Shown here: piece after piece, positions 9,227-17,755 of the stretch
Layout of the letters: every line of letters starts with the position of its first letter
Position numbering within the stretch: position 1 is the first letter of the stretch
NCBI RefSeq assembly: GCF_001278075.1
Contig: NZ_CP011340.1
Location: 1,054,001-1,118,000 of the forward strand
DNA length: 64,000 bases
DNA from: Streptomyces pristinaespiralis
GTDB taxonomy: Bacteria > Actinomycetota > Actinomycetes > Streptomycetales > Streptomycetaceae
Direction of reading: 5' to 3'
Program-made: the position numbers and the translations under genes
The notes under the pieces: model-generated
Told to the model about the DNA's origin: nothing
What the model saw: only the letters and a program-made list of their open reading frames with translations
The model's database searches: none

Positions 9227-9748
9227 GTGCGACTGCGACGGGGGCGCAAGGGCCTCACGGGCCTGGCCATGCTGAGTGTGCTGACGATGACGGCGACGAC
9301 CGGCTGCGGCGCTCTGCTTCTGGAGGACAAGGGCCCGCTCCCGCCACGCTATTCGGGCCCGCCGCTGCCCGCGGACACCGTGGTCTCGGACCTGACCTCG
9401 GCTCTCAAGGCCGAGGGCATCACGCTGGAGCGGACGCCGCAGGAACTGATCCCGACCGAGTGCCACGAGCGCTTGACGGGTGAGCACGAGTCGGCGACGG
9501 CGGACACGGCCGTGCAGGCCGGATTCGACCGGGCGCGGTCGGACCACGGCTGGCAGTCCGGTCGTGAGATGGGTGAGGGTTGGCTCGTCCTCCGCAAGGG
9601 CAACTGGACGGCTGCGACCGTCCTGCCCGGCGCCTCGGGCGCGGACGCGACCCCCACATCGCTGATCGTGATCACGCTGATGTGCGACGGTGGCCGCTCG
9701 AAGTCGTCACCCACGGACTCCGCGCGTCCGTCACCCGCGGCCTCCTAG
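9227..9748 (+). CDS. small secreted lipoprotein
   Basis: The GTG at 9227 gives VRLRRGRKGLTGLAMLSVLT followed by lipobox ATTGC, a well-formed lipoprotein signal of a 173-residue protein. An ATG at 9179 would add 16 residues in front of the charged n-region and is less likely. GGGAG lies about 10 nt before the GTG. The mature protein contains LLEDKGPLPPRYSGPPLPAD, a conserved-looking central part (ECHERLTGEHESATADTAVQ) and a Ser/Pro-rich tail. I recognise no domain. It probably sits on the outer face of the membrane. The regulator at 8913 is divergent to it, which makes regulation by LysR possible but unproven. Confidence 0.7.
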   Translation: MRLRRGRKGLTGLAMLSVLTMTATTGCGALLLEDKGPLPPRYSGPPLPADTVVSDLTSALKAEGITLERTPQELIPTECHERLTGEHESATADTAVQAGFDRARSDHGWQSGREMGEGWLVLRKGNWTAATVLPGASGADATPTSLIVITLMCDGGRSKSSPTDSARPSPAAS

Positions 9749-10088
9749 GACCCGTCCCGTCCTCGGTCGTGTGACAAGCCGGGCGACCAGGGCCCGCGGG
9801 GAGGCTGTCGGGCTTCTCGTGCGGCCTGCCCGGGCGATTCTCGCGGCAGGTCCTGGCCCTGCGCGGGAAGTGCCGGCACGTGCGGATCATCGTGCGCCCA
9901 CATGAAGGACCGCCGGCGTCGGCGGCCCCCGACTGGTCGCGGGGCCGAGCGACACCGGTCCGCCATCGCCGAGGCCCGCGCCGCCTACGACGATGCGGCG
10001 GAGCTTGCCCCGACGCATGCTGAAACGGCCCCGGGCAGGCTTCCTGGCCCGACGGCGAGCTGAGCTCGAACCGGGCCCGCCACCGGCG
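9749..10088. other. intergenic stretch without a supported gene
   Basis: Between the lipoprotein gene and the next convergent gene there are 340 bp of high-GC sequence. Short open frames exist on both strands, for example a plus-strand phrase RSAIAEARAAYDDAAELAPT around 9960-10020, but none has a plausible start, length or family. No strong hairpin was noticed. Confidence 0.5.
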
Positions 10089-10709
10089 TCACGAGCCCGA
10101 CATGCCCTGTCCGGCTCGGCATGTGTCCGCTCGGAGATCTTCCTCGTGACTGTCGAGCCAGCGTCGTGCCGCCAGGCTCAGCGGTGGCTCGTCCGGCTCG
10201 TCCATCGTTCCCTCCGCCACCGCCTCTGCCCACCGCCGCAGGACCTGCGAACGGTGCGGCGCTGTCAGCACGGAGGTGCTGATGTCGTGCTCCCATGTCG
10301 TCGCGAAGCACAGGACGTTCCCGTCGAGCGAGAGCATGCGGAACTCGGGGCGGCAGGGCGCGCTGCCGAGCAGTCCGGCGGCACCCTTGCCCATGATGTC
10401 CCACCCGTTCCGCAGCTCGACGCAGAACCACCGGGAGGAGCGGTTCTGCTCCGGCCGGAGCGCGAGCAGGAACCTGCGGTCGGTCTCCGAGAACAGCCCT
10501 CCTTCGACCGACAACCGGTACCAGTCGGCGTTCGCCTTCTCGCGCAGCTGCGGCTCGAGGACGTCCAGCACGGCCTCGACGCGCCCTTCCTGGGGCGGGC
10601 AGCTCGGTGCCTGGCCGGTGACAATGGGCGGGATGAGCCCTTCGGGCTCGGTCCACCCGTCCACGATGCGCAGACCCGCCGCGGCAAGAGACTTCATGAT
10701 CCCCATCAT
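10089..10709 (-). CDS. hypothetical protein, 206 aa
   Basis: The protein starts MMGIMKSLAAAGLRIVDGWT at ATG 10709; ATG codons at 10706 and 10697 are alternatives, and GGCGGGAA lies just upstream. It is a soluble, slightly acidic globular-looking protein with phrases such as NADWYRLSVEGGLFSETDRR and FCVELRNGWDIMGKG, without signal peptide or membrane segment. I do not recognise the family. The C-terminal part is rich in Asp/Glu/Arg. It is followed downstream by the intergenic stretch and preceded upstream by the tRNA-Pro terminator region, so it is probably monocistronic. Confidence 0.65.
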   Translation of the reverse strand: MMGIMKSLAAAGLRIVDGWTEPEGLIPPIVTGQAPSCPPQEGRVEAVLDVLEPQLREKANADWYRLSVEGGLFSETDRRFLLALRPEQNRSSRWFCVELRNGWDIMGKGAAGLLGSAPCRPEFRMLSLDGNVLCFATTWEHDISTSVLTAPHRSQVLRRWAEAVAEGTMDEPDEPPLSLAARRWLDSHEEDLRADTCRAGQGMSGS

Positions 10710-10980
10710 GCCGTTCCCGCCGGTCGGCACACGAGGCAGGGCGGTGGGCGGCTTCGGCCCGGCCCGGCCCGGCCATGGAAGCAGAGCGCCGCGCCGGAGT
10801 CCTCGGTCCTCCGATTCCGGTTCAGGGACGGACCGCTGCTGAGCGGGAGTCGTCGGGCGCCGCTCCCGACGACTGCGTGAAGTGGCCAAGGGCCCGTACG
10901 GCGGGCCCCGTTGCCCCGCCCGTGTCGCCGGCCGCCTCACGGCGGTCGGCGTGCTGCCGCGACACGGTGCGGCAGAACGG

Positions 10981-11020
10981 CCAAGGGGCCGTTTCAGATT
11001 CCTCTGAAACGGCCCCTTGG
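10981..11020 (-). terminator. strong stem-loop terminator behind tRNA-Pro
   Basis: A perfect 18-bp inverted repeat (arms 10981-10998 and 11003-11020) with a 4-nt TTCC loop. It lies 17 bp beyond the 3' end of the minus-strand tRNA. There is no U-tract, which is common for Streptomyces terminators. Confidence 0.8.
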
Positions 11021-11037
11021 CTCACGACTCTCACGAG

Positions 11038-11111
<74 letters not shown>

Positions 11112-11258
11112 GTGCGCGGCTCTGCCGGTTTCCCTGGCTGACCGCGCAAGAGAACATTACCTCACTCTGCGGGGTCGTCGAACGCCCGGCCTGCGACGCG
11201 GCGGCATGTGGGGCACACCGCCCGTCGCCCACGAAGCCGTACGAGGGACAATTGCGGC

Positions 11259-11726
11259 ATGGACAAGGCACGCAGGGACCGCGACGCCGAAGGCCGGGCG
11301 CGCAACGCCCGCCCCCGGGACGGGCTGGGGCGCCCCCTCCCCCATGGCGCGCCCGGTGTGGAACGCCAGCCGGAGGGTGTGCTGCGCACTCCCGCCGAGA
11401 CGCTGTCAGAGGCGCAGCGACTACTCGACGCCGGGATGCCGTTCCATGCGCACGAGGTTTTCGAGGACGCATGGAAGTCCGGCCCGGAGGAGGAACGCGA
11501 GCTGTGGCGCGGCCTGGCCCAGCTCGCGGTGGGACTCACGCACGCGGCGCGCGGCAACACTGCGGGCGGCGCCCGTCTGCTGCTGCGGGGCGCCGACCGG
11601 ATCGCCGGCTTCCCCGCGCCGCACGGCATCGACGTGTCGGGGCTGACCGGCTGGGCCCATGAGCTGGCTGGCCGGCTGACCGACCCCGTGGACCCGGCCG
11701 CGGAATCCCCACGGCTGCGCCTCTAG
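11259..11726 (+). CDS. DUF309 family protein
   Basis: The 155-residue protein begins at ATG 11259 (MDKARRDRDAEGRARNARPR). After a charged, proline-containing N-terminal extension of about 50 residues comes the DUF309 core, with the family signature FHAHEVFEDAWK and later LWRGLAQLAVGLTHAARGN. This is a small all-helical domain of unknown biochemical role. Length and composition fit the actinobacterial members. It is divergent from the tRNA and convergent with the SUMF1-type gene. An upstream ATG in the same frame at 11208 is unlikely, because it would overlap the tRNA upstream region. Confidence 0.85.
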   Translation: MDKARRDRDAEGRARNARPRDGLGRPLPHGAPGVERQPEGVLRTPAETLSEAQRLLDAGMPFHAHEVFEDAWKSGPEEERELWRGLAQLAVGLTHAARGNTAGGARLLLRGADRIAGFPAPHGIDVSGLTGWAHELAGRLTDPVDPAAESPRLRL

Positions 11727-11853
11727 CAGGATCACTCCGAGCCCGCGGGGCCGTTCCCGTTCACGTCGGGTCGCTCCCGGAGTCGTACGGCCGCGGCGCC
11801 GGCGCCGGGCGACCGCGTGCAGCCGGGACGACGGCGCCCGGACCGGGTTCGGC

Positions 11854-12567
11854 TCAGGCGGTCCGCACGCCCTGCACGGTCCGCGCGAGCCGAAGGCCCA
11901 GGTCGTCGATCGCGAACGTCGGGTGGCTGCGGCGTCGCACGGACGCTCCGCAGCCTCGCGCCGACTCGGCCCAGCCCCCGCCTCGGAAGATGCGGTAGGA
12001 GCCGTAGACCTCCTCGTCGTACAGGTCCCAGCACCACTCCCACACGTTGCCCAGCATGTCGTGCAGCCCCCACGGGTTCGGCTTCTTGCCGCCGACGTCG
12101 TGGGGCCGGCCGTCGGAGTTGTCCGCGTACCAGGCGATGTCGTCGATCTCCCCGTAGCGGTAACCGCTGGTGCCCGCCTTGCAGGCGTACTGCCACTCCG
12201 CCTCGGTCGGCAGCCGGTAGCCGTCCGAGGTCCGGTCCCAAACCACTTCGCCGCTGCGCGCGTCGCGGGAGTACGCCTGTCCGAGCCCGGCCCGGGCCGA
12301 CAGCAGGTTGCACAGCTCGATCGCCTCCAGCCAGCTGATGTTGGTCAGGGGCGCGGCTCCGCCCGCGGCGGGCGCGGCGGGATCGGGAGTCGGGCCGGTT
12401 CCGGTGACGGCGCGGTGCAGGTCCCTGGTGACGGGATACGTGCCGAGCAGGAACGGAGCGAGCTCGGTGCGCCAGCGGGTGTCGCGCCGGTCGTCGCGGA
12501 GCTCCACGGCACCGCCGGGCACGGGAGTCATCCAGGGGGCCGCCGGATCGTTGGTGGACAGATGCAC
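11854..12567 (-). CDS. formylglycine-generating-enzyme/SUMF1-domain protein
   Basis: The 237-residue protein starts at ATG 12567 (MHLSTNDPAAPWMTPVPGGA) and shows the FGE-sulfatase (SUMF1) fold throughout: FLLGTYPVTRDLHRAV, NISWLEAIELCNLLSARAGL, GYRLPTEAEWQYACKAG, LGNVWEWCWD and RGGGWAESARGCG. True formylglycine-generating enzymes oxidise a sulfatase cysteine using a copper site of two Cys close to the C-terminus. Here I see only one Cys in that stretch (RGCGAS), so it may be a SUMF1-fold protein with another role. No sulfatase gene is adjacent. It is monocistronic. Confidence 0.85.
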   Translation of the reverse strand: MHLSTNDPAAPWMTPVPGGAVELRDDRRDTRWRTELAPFLLGTYPVTRDLHRAVTGTGPTPDPAAPAAGGAAPLTNISWLEAIELCNLLSARAGLGQAYSRDARSGEVVWDRTSDGYRLPTEAEWQYACKAGTSGYRYGEIDDIAWYADNSDGRPHDVGGKKPNPWGLHDMLGNVWEWCWDLYDEEVYGSYRIFRGGGWAESARGCGASVRRRSHPTFAIDDLGLRLARTVQGVRTA

Positions 12568-12666
12568 TCGGGCGCCCTCTCGTCATGGGGCGACTGCCGG
12601 GTCGTCGCCGGGGCCACGATACGGGGCCTGCCCCAAAGAGCTTGCCTCACAGCGGAGTTGGGCGCG

Positions 12667-13026
12667 TCAGAGCAGGCTGCGCAGCACGGTGGCGTGGCTG
12701 TGGTCCGGTTCCTTGGACGCTGTCAGAAGCGTCAACGGGCCTTCGGCGGCAAGGCTGCGCAGTTTCTCCAGCGCCTCGGCGGCCGCGGGTTCGGCGAGCT
12801 CGGCCTCGTAGCGTCGCCGGAACTCCTCGTACTCCCCGTCCGGCCCGTGGTACCAGCGCCGCAGCTCCGGTGACGGCGTCAGCGCCTTGGGCCACTCGTC
12901 GACGTGTGCCGCCTCCTTGCTCAGGCCACGCGGCCAGAGCCGGTCGACCAGGACCCGCAGGCCGTCGTCCGGGGCGGGCTCCTCGTAGACCCTGCGGACC
13001 TTCGTCGTGCCACTTCCTCGTCGCAT
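12667..13026 (-). CDS. DUF488 (YeaO-like) family protein
   Basis: With ATG 13026 as start (MRRGSGTTKVRRVYEEPAPD) the protein has 119 residues, the usual size for DUF488. Family motifs are present: VLVDRLWPRGLSKE, WPKALTPSPELRRWY and EGPLTLLTASKEPDHSHATV. The last includes the LLT..KD..HNHA-type segment, here KEPDHSHA. The function is uncharacterised. A longer frame to 13131 starts inside the operator region and is not favoured. Confidence 0.85.
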   Translation of the reverse strand: MRRGSGTTKVRRVYEEPAPDDGLRVLVDRLWPRGLSKEAAHVDEWPKALTPSPELRRWYHGPDGEYEEFRRRYEAELAEPAAAEALEKLRSLAAEGPLTLLTASKEPDHSHATVLRSLL

Positions 13027-13099
13027 GCCCCCAGGGTCACAGGACCGGACCGCCGGGGCGACCGATGGAGGGCCTGCCGGGAGCCGAGCTTCCGCGGAG

Positions 13100-13128
13100 C
13101 TGACGTGAAATCGATTGCACAGAATACT
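13100..13128 (+). promoter_or_regulatory. promoter with LacI-type operator upstream of lacI-family gene
   Basis: TGAAATCGATTGCA at 13106-13119 matches, at 13 of 14 positions, the palindrome TGAAATCGATTTCA built from the two copies at 20426 and 20530. It sits between a possible -35 (CTGACG, 13100-13105) and -10 (AATACT, 13123-13128) spaced 17 bp. It lies about 300 bp upstream of the regulator's start, suggesting autoregulation with a long leader. The hexamers are weak; the operator match is the stronger part. Confidence 0.65.
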
Positions 13129-13421
13129 CATGCGGCATACAAATACCCTTGAAGCCCTGGCGACGACAGTGTCGCCCGGGCGCCCGGACGCTAGGGCGGT
13201 TCAAAGCGGATTCGAGGAAGGCCCCGGAGGTGGACCGTTCTCCCGGACCGGGCGAGAAATCCTTTTCAGTGGCGGGTAAAGTCAAGACGACCCACGGCGA
13301 ACCGGCTGGTGCGGCACCATCTCGCGACTGAGCGCCGACCCGGCGTGGCAGACCGGCAACGGGATGCGTGGCGGCGCGACAGCGCGGCGGACTGCGCGGG
13401 TCCGCGCAGTGGACGAAAGGT

Positions 13422-14453
13422 GTGGACACGACAGTGGTGACGATTCAGGACGTGGCTCGTGCGGCCGGAGTGTCGCCGGCGACGGTGTCGCGGGTGTTCA
13501 ACGGCGGCAACGTCACGGCCGCCCGGGCCGAGTCCGTACGGCAGGCCGCCGCCGAGCTCGGCTTCGCGCCCAACCGGCTCGCCCGGTCGCTGCGCAAACA
13601 GCAGTCGAGCGTGATCGGCCTGATCATCCCGGACATCGAGAACCCCTTCTTCACCTCCCTCGCCCGCGGTGTCGAGGACGCCGCACAGCGCACCGGCATG
13701 TCGGTCGTCCTGTGCAACTCCGACGAGGACGTCGAGAAGGAACGCCGCTACATCGACATCGTCATGGGCGAGCAGATGGCCGGAGTCATCGTCGCCGCCG
13801 CCTCGCGCGACCGGACCGACCTCAGCCCGCTCCTGGCCAGGGGAATGCCCGTGGTGGCCGTCGACCGCCGGCCCCACGACGCCGACGTCGACGCGGTCAT
13901 GGTCGACAACCAGCACGGCGGCGAGGTCGCCACCCGCCACCTGCTCCGCGCCGGGTACCAGCGGGTCGCCTGCATCACCGGTCCCGCCGGGGCCTCCACC
14001 TCGGAAGAGCGCCTCGCCGGCTACCGGTCCGCCCTGCGCGGCGAACTGGGCAACGACTCCGGGGAGCCGGCGCGGGCCGCGTCCTACATCCGGCACGCCG
14101 ACTTCCGTGTGGAGGGCGGCCGGGCCGCCATGCGGGAACTGCTCGCCCTGCCCGAGCCGCCGGACGCCGTCTTCGTGGCGAACAACCTGATGACCGTGGG
14201 CGCGCTCCAGGCCCTGCGCGAAGTGGGGCAGGCACCGCCGGGCGTCGGCGTCCTGTCCTTCGGCGACGTGCCGTGGGCGTCGCTGGTGCGGCCCTCGCTC
14301 ACGACGGTCGAACTGCCGTCGTACGACCTCGGGCGCACGGCGGCGGAACTGCTGCTCCAGCGGATGGCGGGCAGCGCGGCGCTCCTGCAGACGGTGGTGC
14401 TGCGTACGACGCTCAAGCCCCGCGAGAGCACGGCGGGGCCGAGCCAGGCGTGA
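13422..14453 (+). CDS. LacI-family transcriptional regulator
   Basis: GTG 13422 (VDTTVVTIQDVARAAGVSPA) or GTG 13437 starts a protein of about 343 residues. GAAAGG stands just before 13422. The LacI DNA-binding head is clear (VTIQDVARAAGVSPATVSRV, hinge FAPNRLARSLRKQQS), followed by the periplasmic-binding-like sensor domain (VIGLIIPDIENPFFTSLARG; MVDNQHGGEVATRHLL). Three copies of one palindrome, at this gene and in the 20.4-20.55 kb divergent promoter, suggest that it represses the sugar ABC/GH172 and kinase/isomerase operons and itself, with a sugar as inducer. The tail RESTAGPSQA is nonconserved. Confidence 0.93.
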   Translation: MDTTVVTIQDVARAAGVSPATVSRVFNGGNVTAARAESVRQAAAELGFAPNRLARSLRKQQSSVIGLIIPDIENPFFTSLARGVEDAAQRTGMSVVLCNSDEDVEKERRYIDIVMGEQMAGVIVAAASRDRTDLSPLLARGMPVVAVDRRPHDADVDAVMVDNQHGGEVATRHLLRAGYQRVACITGPAGASTSEERLAGYRSALRGELGNDSGEPARAASYIRHADFRVEGGRAAMRELLALPEPPDAVFVANNLMTVGALQALREVGQAPPGVGVLSFGDVPWASLVRPSLTTVELPSYDLGRTAAELLLQRMAGSAALLQTVVLRTTLKPRESTAGPSQA

Positions 14454-14510
14454 CGCCACGGGTCCGGGCGGCCGGGCCAGGGCCATGAGCGTCGCCCCCT
14501 TTGCGTCGGC

Positions 14511-14589
14511 CGGCCCGAGGTCGCTGCGCCCGTGCCCGCGTCGTACGTGACGCCCCCTGGTGCCGCCCGGCCCGAGGTCGCTGCGCCCG
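14511..14589. repeat. 22-bp direct repeat in the lacI / CPT intergenic region
   Basis: The 22-bp sequence beginning CGGCCCGAGGTCGCTGCG occurs at 14511-14532 and again at 14568-14589, a 57-bp period with similar sequence in between. The 301-bp region 14454-14754 is convergent between two genes and holds no gene that I can support. Confidence 0.7.
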
Positions 14590-14754
14590 AGTCGGGCGTG
14601 ACCGCGCCCGGGGTCTTCCCGGGGTCTTCAAGACGCGCGCCCGTAGCTCCGCCTGGGCCGGGGCCCTACCTGCCCGGGTCCTGGCCCCTCGGGATTTCCC
14701 TGGCCGCGGCCCGCCCCGGCCGCGGACACCCCGGGTCGGGAGCTGATCCGTCGG

Positions 14755-15288
14755 TCAGCGCACGTGGGCGGCGATCGCCCGCGCGCACGCCAGGGACTCC
14801 GTGTGCGTCGTGTCGACCTCCAGGTCGTACGTCACCCCTTGGTGAACCACGTCCGCCTGCGACGCGGCCATCCCCTGGGCCCGGTCTCCCCGTGCCGTCT
14901 CGCGGCCCGCGGCGACCGTGCTGTCGCATCTGACGCCGACCCACAGCACCGCCAGGGCGCCAAGTGCCTTCTGCCACCGCTGCTGTGACGCCGCTCCGCG
15001 CAGGAAGACGTCGTCGACGACGATCCGGGCTCCCGCGCGGGCCATCGCCACGATGCCCTCGGTCCAGGCGGCCTCCAGCGCCAGGAAGCCCGCGCCGACG
15101 CTCACGCGGCCGTCCGAGGCGATGTCGAGCCCCGCGTCCGACGCCTGCATCTTGGCGGGCATGGCGTCGACGAACGAATCGACCCCGAACGCCAGCCATG
15201 GATCCGGAAGCACGGCCTGGAGACACCGCACGATCCCCGACTTCCCCGAGCTGGATCCACCGTTGAGAATGATCATCCGAGTTGTCAC
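14755..15288 (-). CDS. chloramphenicol phosphotransferase-like P-loop kinase
   Basis: The GTG at 15288 ([20 protein letters not shown]) is taken as start, with ATG 15276 as an alternative, giving 177 residues. The Walker [10 protein letters not shown], the phrase [10 protein letters not shown], the acidic [16 protein letters not shown] and the family-typical [20 protein letters not shown] identify the CPT family. Its founder phosphorylates the primary hydroxyl of chloramphenicol in Streptomyces venezuelae. Many homologues are of unknown substrate. It lies alone between the regulator and a VOC protein and is probably unrelated to the sugar island. Confidence 0.88.
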   Translation of the reverse strand: MTTRMIILNGGSSSGKSGIVRCLQAVLPDPWLAFGVDSFVDAMPAKMQASDAGLDIASDGRVSVGAGFLALEAAWTEGIVAMARAGARIVVDDVFLRGAASQQRWQKALGALAVLWVGVRCDSTVAAGRETARGDRAQGMAASQADVVHQGVTYDLEVDTTHTESLACARAIAAHVR

Positions 15289-15498
15289 GGCGCCACAGTA
15301 GGGGCGCCTCCCCGGATCACGAAAACGAATTCCGGCAGGCTGACGACCCGGCATTCTCCACCGGCCGCCCAGGCCGACCACGGCTTCACGGGAGCCGGAG
15401 AGCCGCAGAGCCGCAGAGCCGCAACACACCCTCGCAGGCTTTCCGCTGACGCGCCGTGAGCTCCAGAACCGACGCGGCGCCGCGCTTACCATGGCGGC

Positions 15499-15840
15499 AT
15501 GGCGGTCGACCTCTTCGCAGGCATCCCTGTCAACGACCATGCGGCGGCACTCGCCTGGTACGAACGGCTGCTCGGTTCGCCGCCGACATTCGTCGCGAGC
15601 GACACGGAGGCCGTGTGGGAGCTCGCGGAACACCGGTCGGTGGCCGTCGAGCAGCGGCCCGAGCACGCCGGCCACGCCATGCACACCATCTTCGTCGACG
15701 ACTTCGATGCCCGTATCGCCCGGATCGCCGACCGGGGACTCGAGCCCACGAAGCGCGAGACGTACCCGAACGGCGTGCGTAAGGCCGTCTATCACGATCC
15801 GGACGGGAACGAGATCGGCTTCGGCGGCGCCCCACTGTGA
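15499..15840 (+). CDS. VOC (glyoxalase/dioxygenase fold) family protein
   Basis: This 113-residue protein starts at ATG 15499 ([20 protein letters not shown]). It has the two beta-alpha-beta-beta-beta modules of a VOC fold: ...[20 protein letters not shown], and [18 protein letters not shown] at the end. The DPDGN turn near the C-terminus and the absence of extra domains resemble the small actinobacterial VOC proteins annotated as glyoxalase or bleomycin-resistance-like. Metal ligands are not certain. Reaction unknown. It is monocistronic and convergent with the ABC operon's end. Confidence 0.85.
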   Translation: MAVDLFAGIPVNDHAAALAWYERLLGSPPTFVASDTEAVWELAEHRSVAVEQRPEHAGHAMHTIFVDDFDARIARIADRGLEPTKRETYPNGVRKAVYHDPDGNEIGFGGAPL

Positions 15841-15969
15841 CCGCAGACCGTCAGGTGATCCGCACCGGGTCGGCCTCGCGGCGCCCCGTCCTCCCGGAGT
15901 CCCCTGTGCGCCGCCTGAAAACGGCACGCGCCCCGGCCGGGGCCGGGGCGCGGGGCGGGATGCGTCGGG

Positions 15970-16812
15970 CTACTTCATACCGGACGTCTTGATCGACTCG
16001 ACGATCTGCCGCTGGAAGGTGAAGAACAGCGCCAGCATCGGCAGAGCCGCGACCGTCGCCGCCGCCAGGATGTAGTTCCAGTTGGAGAGGTACTGCGTCT
16101 GGAACGAGGCGATTCCGAGCTGGACCACCGTCAGGCTCTGGTCGCTGGTGACGACCTGCGGCCAGACGAAGGCGTTCCAGTTGGCGAGGAAGAAGAACAC
16201 CGCCAGCGCGGAGAGGATCGGCCGGGACATCGGCAGCACGATGTTCCAGTAGACGCGCCAGTGCCCGCAGCCGTCGAGGACCGCCGCCTCCTCGAGTTCC
16301 TTGGGCAGTCCCAGGTAGAACTGGCGGAGCAGGAAGATGCCGAAGGCGTTGAAGACGGCGGGGACGATCAGTCCCGCGTAGCTGTCCAGGAGGCCCAGTT
16401 CGCGGGCGACGATGAAGAGCGGGATCAGCACCACGGGGGCGGTGACCAGAAGGGTCGAGAAGATCGCCATGAAGATCTTCTCCCGGCCCGGGAACCGCAG
16501 CCGCGCCAGCGCGTACGCGGCCATCGAGTGGAACAGCAGCGCGGCGATCGTGATGACGGCCGAGATGAAGAAGCTGTTCCAGAGGTAGCGGACGAACGGG
16601 ACCTCGGTGAAGACGTAGACGAAGTTCTGGACCGTGAACTCCGTCGGGATCAGGTTGCCGTCGGTCACCGTCGAGCGGGACTTGAAGGCCGCGGAGACCA
16701 TCCACAGCACCGGCAGGACGCTGACGACCGCCGCGCAGGCGGCCAGTGCCGTCAGCCCGACGCGTCCGGAGAGCCGCCGCCGGCCGCCCACCGCATTCGC
16801 TTCACTCGCCAT
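15970..16812 (-). CDS. carbohydrate ABC transporter permease (MalG-type)
   Basis: The 280-residue inner-membrane protein starts at ATG 16812 (MASEANAVGGRRRLSGRVGL). Six hydrophobic segments are visible. The EAA loop that contacts the ATPase reads LEEAAVLDGCGHWRVYWNIV. The C-terminus RQIVESIKTSGMK is typical of CUT1-family MalG-like permeases. Its start overlaps the end of the upstream permease by 11 bp. No ATP-binding subunit is encoded in the operon; in Streptomyces such importers usually share the MsiK ATPase encoded elsewhere. Confidence 0.93.
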   Translation of the reverse strand: MASEANAVGGRRRLSGRVGLTALAACAAVVSVLPVLWMVSAAFKSRSTVTDGNLIPTEFTVQNFVYVFTEVPFVRYLWNSFFISAVITIAALLFHSMAAYALARLRFPGREKIFMAIFSTLLVTAPVVLIPLFIVARELGLLDSYAGLIVPAVFNAFGIFLLRQFYLGLPKELEEAAVLDGCGHWRVYWNIVLPMSRPILSALAVFFFLANWNAFVWPQVVTSDQSLTVVQLGIASFQTQYLSNWNYILAAATVAALPMLALFFTFQRQIVESIKTSGMK

Positions 16813-17755
16813 CGTCGAACCTCCCGCCTCTCGTGAGCTTGAAGATCACCGCGGAGACGACGACCATGATCAGCACCAGGAACGAGCCCATGGCCGACGC
16901 ATAGCCGTACTCCCCGAATCCGAACGCCTGCTGGTAGATGTAGAAGATCGCCAGCGAGGTGCCGTTGGCGGGGCCGCCGTTGGTGAGGACGAAGATCAGG
17001 TCGAGTCCGCCGGTGATGGCGGCGACCGTCGACATCAGCAGGACGAAGAAGCTGGTGGGACGCAGGAGCGGCCAGGTGATGGTGCGGAACGTGGTCCACG
17101 GCCCGGCGCCGTCGATCCTCGCGGCCTCGTAGTACTCCTTGGGGATCTCCTGGAGCCCCGCAAGGAAGATGATCATGTAGTAGCCCATCATCACCCACAC
17201 CATGACGGCGATGACGCAGCCGAGCGCGAGGGTGGGGTCTCCCAGCCACGACTCGCCCTCGAGCCCGATGGCCCGCATGGCGCGGTTGACCGCGCCGACC
17301 TGCTCGTCGAGGAGGAACTTCCACAGCACGCCGACGACGACCAGGCTGATGACGTACGGCAGGAAGAGCGCGGTGCGATAGGCCCCCATGCCGGGGAGCT
17401 TCTGCTTGACGAGCAGCCCGAGGCCGAGGCTCACGCAGAACAGGACGGGGACGAGGATCACCACGTAGAGGCCGGTGACCTTCATCGAGTCCCAGAACAG
17501 CGGGTCGGCGATCATGCGCTCGTAGTTGCCGAGCCCGATCCACTCGTAGCTGCCGAAGCCGCTGACCTGGAAGAAGCTCAGGAAGATGGAGAGCACCATC
17601 GGGACGCCGACGAAGAGTGTCAGGCCGATGGCGTCCGGCGCGAGGAAGAGGCCGGCGGCGATCCACTCGCGCTGCTTGCGCCCGGGTCCGCGCCGGGGCC
17701 GTGCGGGCGCCGGGGCCGCGGGGGTCCGGTGGTCCTGTGCGGCGACACTGCTCAT
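16802..17755 (-). CDS. carbohydrate ABC transporter permease (MalF-type)
   Basis: This 317-residue protein starts at ATG 17755 after an Ala/Pro/Arg-rich cytoplasmic head. Membrane segments follow (WIAAGLFLAPDAIGLTLFVG onward). The EAA loop reads YYEAARIDGAGPWTTFRTIT. Together with the MalG-type partner it forms the channel of a CUT1 sugar importer. Its start overlaps the stop of the binding-protein gene (ATGA type, 17752-17755), which suggests translational coupling and equal synthesis. Confidence 0.93.
   Translation of the reverse strand: MSSVAAQDHRTPAAPAPARPRRGPGRKQREWIAAGLFLAPDAIGLTLFVGVPMVLSIFLSFFQVSGFGSYEWIGLGNYERMIADPLFWDSMKVTGLYVVILVPVLFCVSLGLGLLVKQKLPGMGAYRTALFLPYVISLVVVGVLWKFLLDEQVGAVNRAMRAIGLEGESWLGDPTLALGCVIAVMVWVMMGYYMIIFLAGLQEIPKEYYEAARIDGAGPWTTFRTITWPLLRPTSFFVLLMSTVAAITGGLDLIFVLTNGGPANGTSLAIFYIYQQAFGFGEYGYASAMGSFLVLIMVVVSAVIFKLTRGGRFDDGE

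Noticed and set aside
12585..13103. Plus-strand open frame antisense to the DUF488 gene
   Set aside because: The composition is Arg/Pro-rich shadow sequence, and the minus strand has a conserved domain of the right length.
14495..14600. CRISPR-like repeat
   Set aside because: Only two copies of a 22-bp repeat are present, without cas genes or regular spacers; it looks like a local tandem duplication in a convergent intergenic region.
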